Shown here piece after piece: positions 4,802-5,747 of a DNA stretch of 5,747 nt (the stretch's first letter is position 1; each line of letters starts with the position of its first letter). Source of the DNA: Clostridia bacterium (lineage in GTDB: Bacteria > Bacillota_A > Clostridia > Oscillospirales > CAG-272); contig JAGBRZ010000159.1 of assembly GCA_017632155.1 (NCBI GenBank), positions 1-5,747 on the forward strand, written 5' to 3'. Below the pieces are notes generated by a model. That model was not told where the DNA came from. It did no database searches and saw only the letters and a program-made list of their open reading frames with translations. Both the position numbers and the translations under genes were made by a program.

Positions 4802-5747
4802 TTATTCAGCGTCGGTAGCTTCAGCTTCTTCAGCAGTCTCTTCCTCAAGGAGAGCCTTGATGGAGAGGCTTACTCTCTGCTGCTCGTCATCGATCTTGGT
4901 GATCTTAACAGAAACGTTCTGACCGGAAGCGAGGACATCGGCGGGATTGTCAACGCGGGTAAGAGCGATCTGAGAAACGTGGATAAGACCGTCAACGTCA
5001 TCGGTGATCTTGGCAAATGCACCGTAGGACATAATGTTCGAGATGGTTACATCAAGAACGTCGCCCTCAGCGTACTGAGCCTTGAATACCTTCCAAGGAT
5101 GAGTCTCCTCAGTCTTGTAACCGAGAGTGATCTGCTTCTTTTCGAGGTCGAAGGACTTAACGAATACGGTAAGCTCGTCGCCGATATTGAGAATATCTGC
5201 GGGCTTATGTATGGGCTTCCAGGACATCTCTCTCTTGTGAAGCATACCGTCTACTCCGCCGAGGTCGATGAATGCGCCGTACTCGGTCATTCCTCTTACC
5301 TTACCGGTGTAGTACTTGCCCTCTTCGATCTCTGCCCAGAAGACAGACTCGAGAGCCTTTCTCTCTTCTCTTGCAGACGCGCGGATGGAACCGACAGCGC
5401 TCTTGCCCTGGCCCTTGAGCTCAATAACCTTGAACTTAACGGTCTGGCCAACGAGAGTTGCGAGATCTCCGCCCTTGGGAACTGTGGTCTGCGATGCGGG
5501 TACAAAAATTCTTGCGCCGTAGAGCTTGATAACTACGCCGCCCTTGACAGCCTCGGCAACAACACCCTCAAGGTTCTCGCCGCTTTCCTTGGCATCAACG
5601 ATGATATGCCAATTCTTGTCAAGATCTGCGCGCTTTTTGGAAACGGTTGCGCATCCGTCAACATCGCTGACGCGGATAACAAATACATCTATCTCGTCAC
5701 CGATCTTGTACTCGGAACTCAGCTTCAGAGAAGCATCGTCGGATATC
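4802..5747 (-). CDS. S1-domain RNA-binding protein, C-terminal part (ribosomal protein S1 or IspH-S1 fusion)
   Basis: The frame is open from the right edge (first full codon at 5746) to TAA at 4802-4804, giving 314 residues. Most of it lies upstream of the first visible Met at 5290, so the gene is cut by the window and does not start there. Four S1 (OB-fold) repeats follow one another: a partial one at about 5746-5620, then about 5581-5375, 5323-5114 and 5074-4850. The last two have the classic cores TEYGAFIDLGGVDGMLHKREM and SYGAFAKITDDVDGLIHVSQI. An acidic tail (EEETAEEAEATDAE) ends the protein. Such proteins bind mRNA on the 30S subunit during translation initiation. In many Clostridia this S1 array is fused behind IspH of isoprenoid synthesis; the N-terminus is outside the window, so this cannot be decided here. 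A terminator follows. Confidence 0.9.
   Translation of the reverse strand, partial: ISDDASLKLSSEYKIGDEIDVFVIRVSDVDGCATVSKKRADLDKNWHIIVDAKESGENLEGVVAEAVKGGVVIKLYGARIFVPASQTTVPKGGDLATLVGQTVKFKVIELKGQGKSAVGSIRASAREERKALESVFWAEIEEGKYYTGKVRGMTEYGAFIDLGGVDGMLHKREMSWKPIHKPADILNIGDELTVFVKSFDLEKKQITLGYKTEETHPWKVFKAQYAEGDVLDVTISNIMSYGAFAKITDDVDGLIHVSQIALTRVDNPADVLASGQNVSVKITKIDDEQQRVSLSIKALLEEETAEEAEATDAE

Noticed and set aside
5288..5290. Met at 5290 as the start of the S1-domain gene
   Set aside because: The frame stays open upstream to the window edge and encodes further S1 repeats. This Met falls inside the third visible repeat.

Overview
The window looks like chromosomal DNA of an uncultured Bacillota of the class Clostridia, probably a gut-type Oscillospirales/Ruminococcaceae-like lineage. 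The grounds are a T-box leader in front of thrS, GGAGG-type ribosome binding sites, strong TTGACA/TATAAT promoters, a MinD-like gene next to a methylglyoxal-synthase-like gene, and a DUF436 (YwlG/UPF0340) gene. The lineage is inferred from these features only. Every recognisable gene is on the minus strand, so transcription runs from right to left, from high to low coordinates.

Layout in order of transcription: (1) 5747-4802, the C-terminal part of an S1-domain RNA-binding protein (ribosomal protein S1, or the S1 part of an IspH-S1 fusion), ending at a rho-independent terminator (4749-4781). (2) A promoter at 4700-4728 drives nagB (glucosamine-6-phosphate deaminase, 4663-3941) and, 5 bases later, a DUF436 gene (3935-3384). 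This unit closes with a strong terminator (3344-3377). (3) A promoter at 3250-3279 drives a MinD/ParA-family ATPase gene (3218-2409) and a divergent methylglyoxal-synthase-like gene (2377-1952). (4) A consensus promoter at 1905-1933 begins only 18 bases past that stop codon. It drives a T-box leader with a threonine ACC specifier, antiterminator and terminator, followed by thrS (threonyl-tRNA synthetase, from 1497 to the left edge).

Four things stand out. A 164-bp inverted-repeat, MITE-like element (1543-1706) lies between the T-box terminator and the thrS ribosome binding site. It abuts the terminator stem exactly where the U-tract should be. thrS carries an in-frame TAG at 67-69, where the frame otherwise continues with recognisable ThrS sequence to the window edge. 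The methylglyoxal-synthase-like protein aligns without gaps to the real enzyme but has lost several catalytic and phosphate-binding residues. The thrS and nagB promoters share a 16-base core that contains a 12-bp palindrome over the -10 box.

The genes are mostly housekeeping: translation (S1, ThrS), amino-sugar catabolism (NagB), and a MinD-like/MGS-like pair of uncertain function. I see no CRISPR array, tRNA, rRNA, phage or defence gene. The candidates for new biology are the thrS leader with its inserted element and the MinD-like/MGS-like pair.
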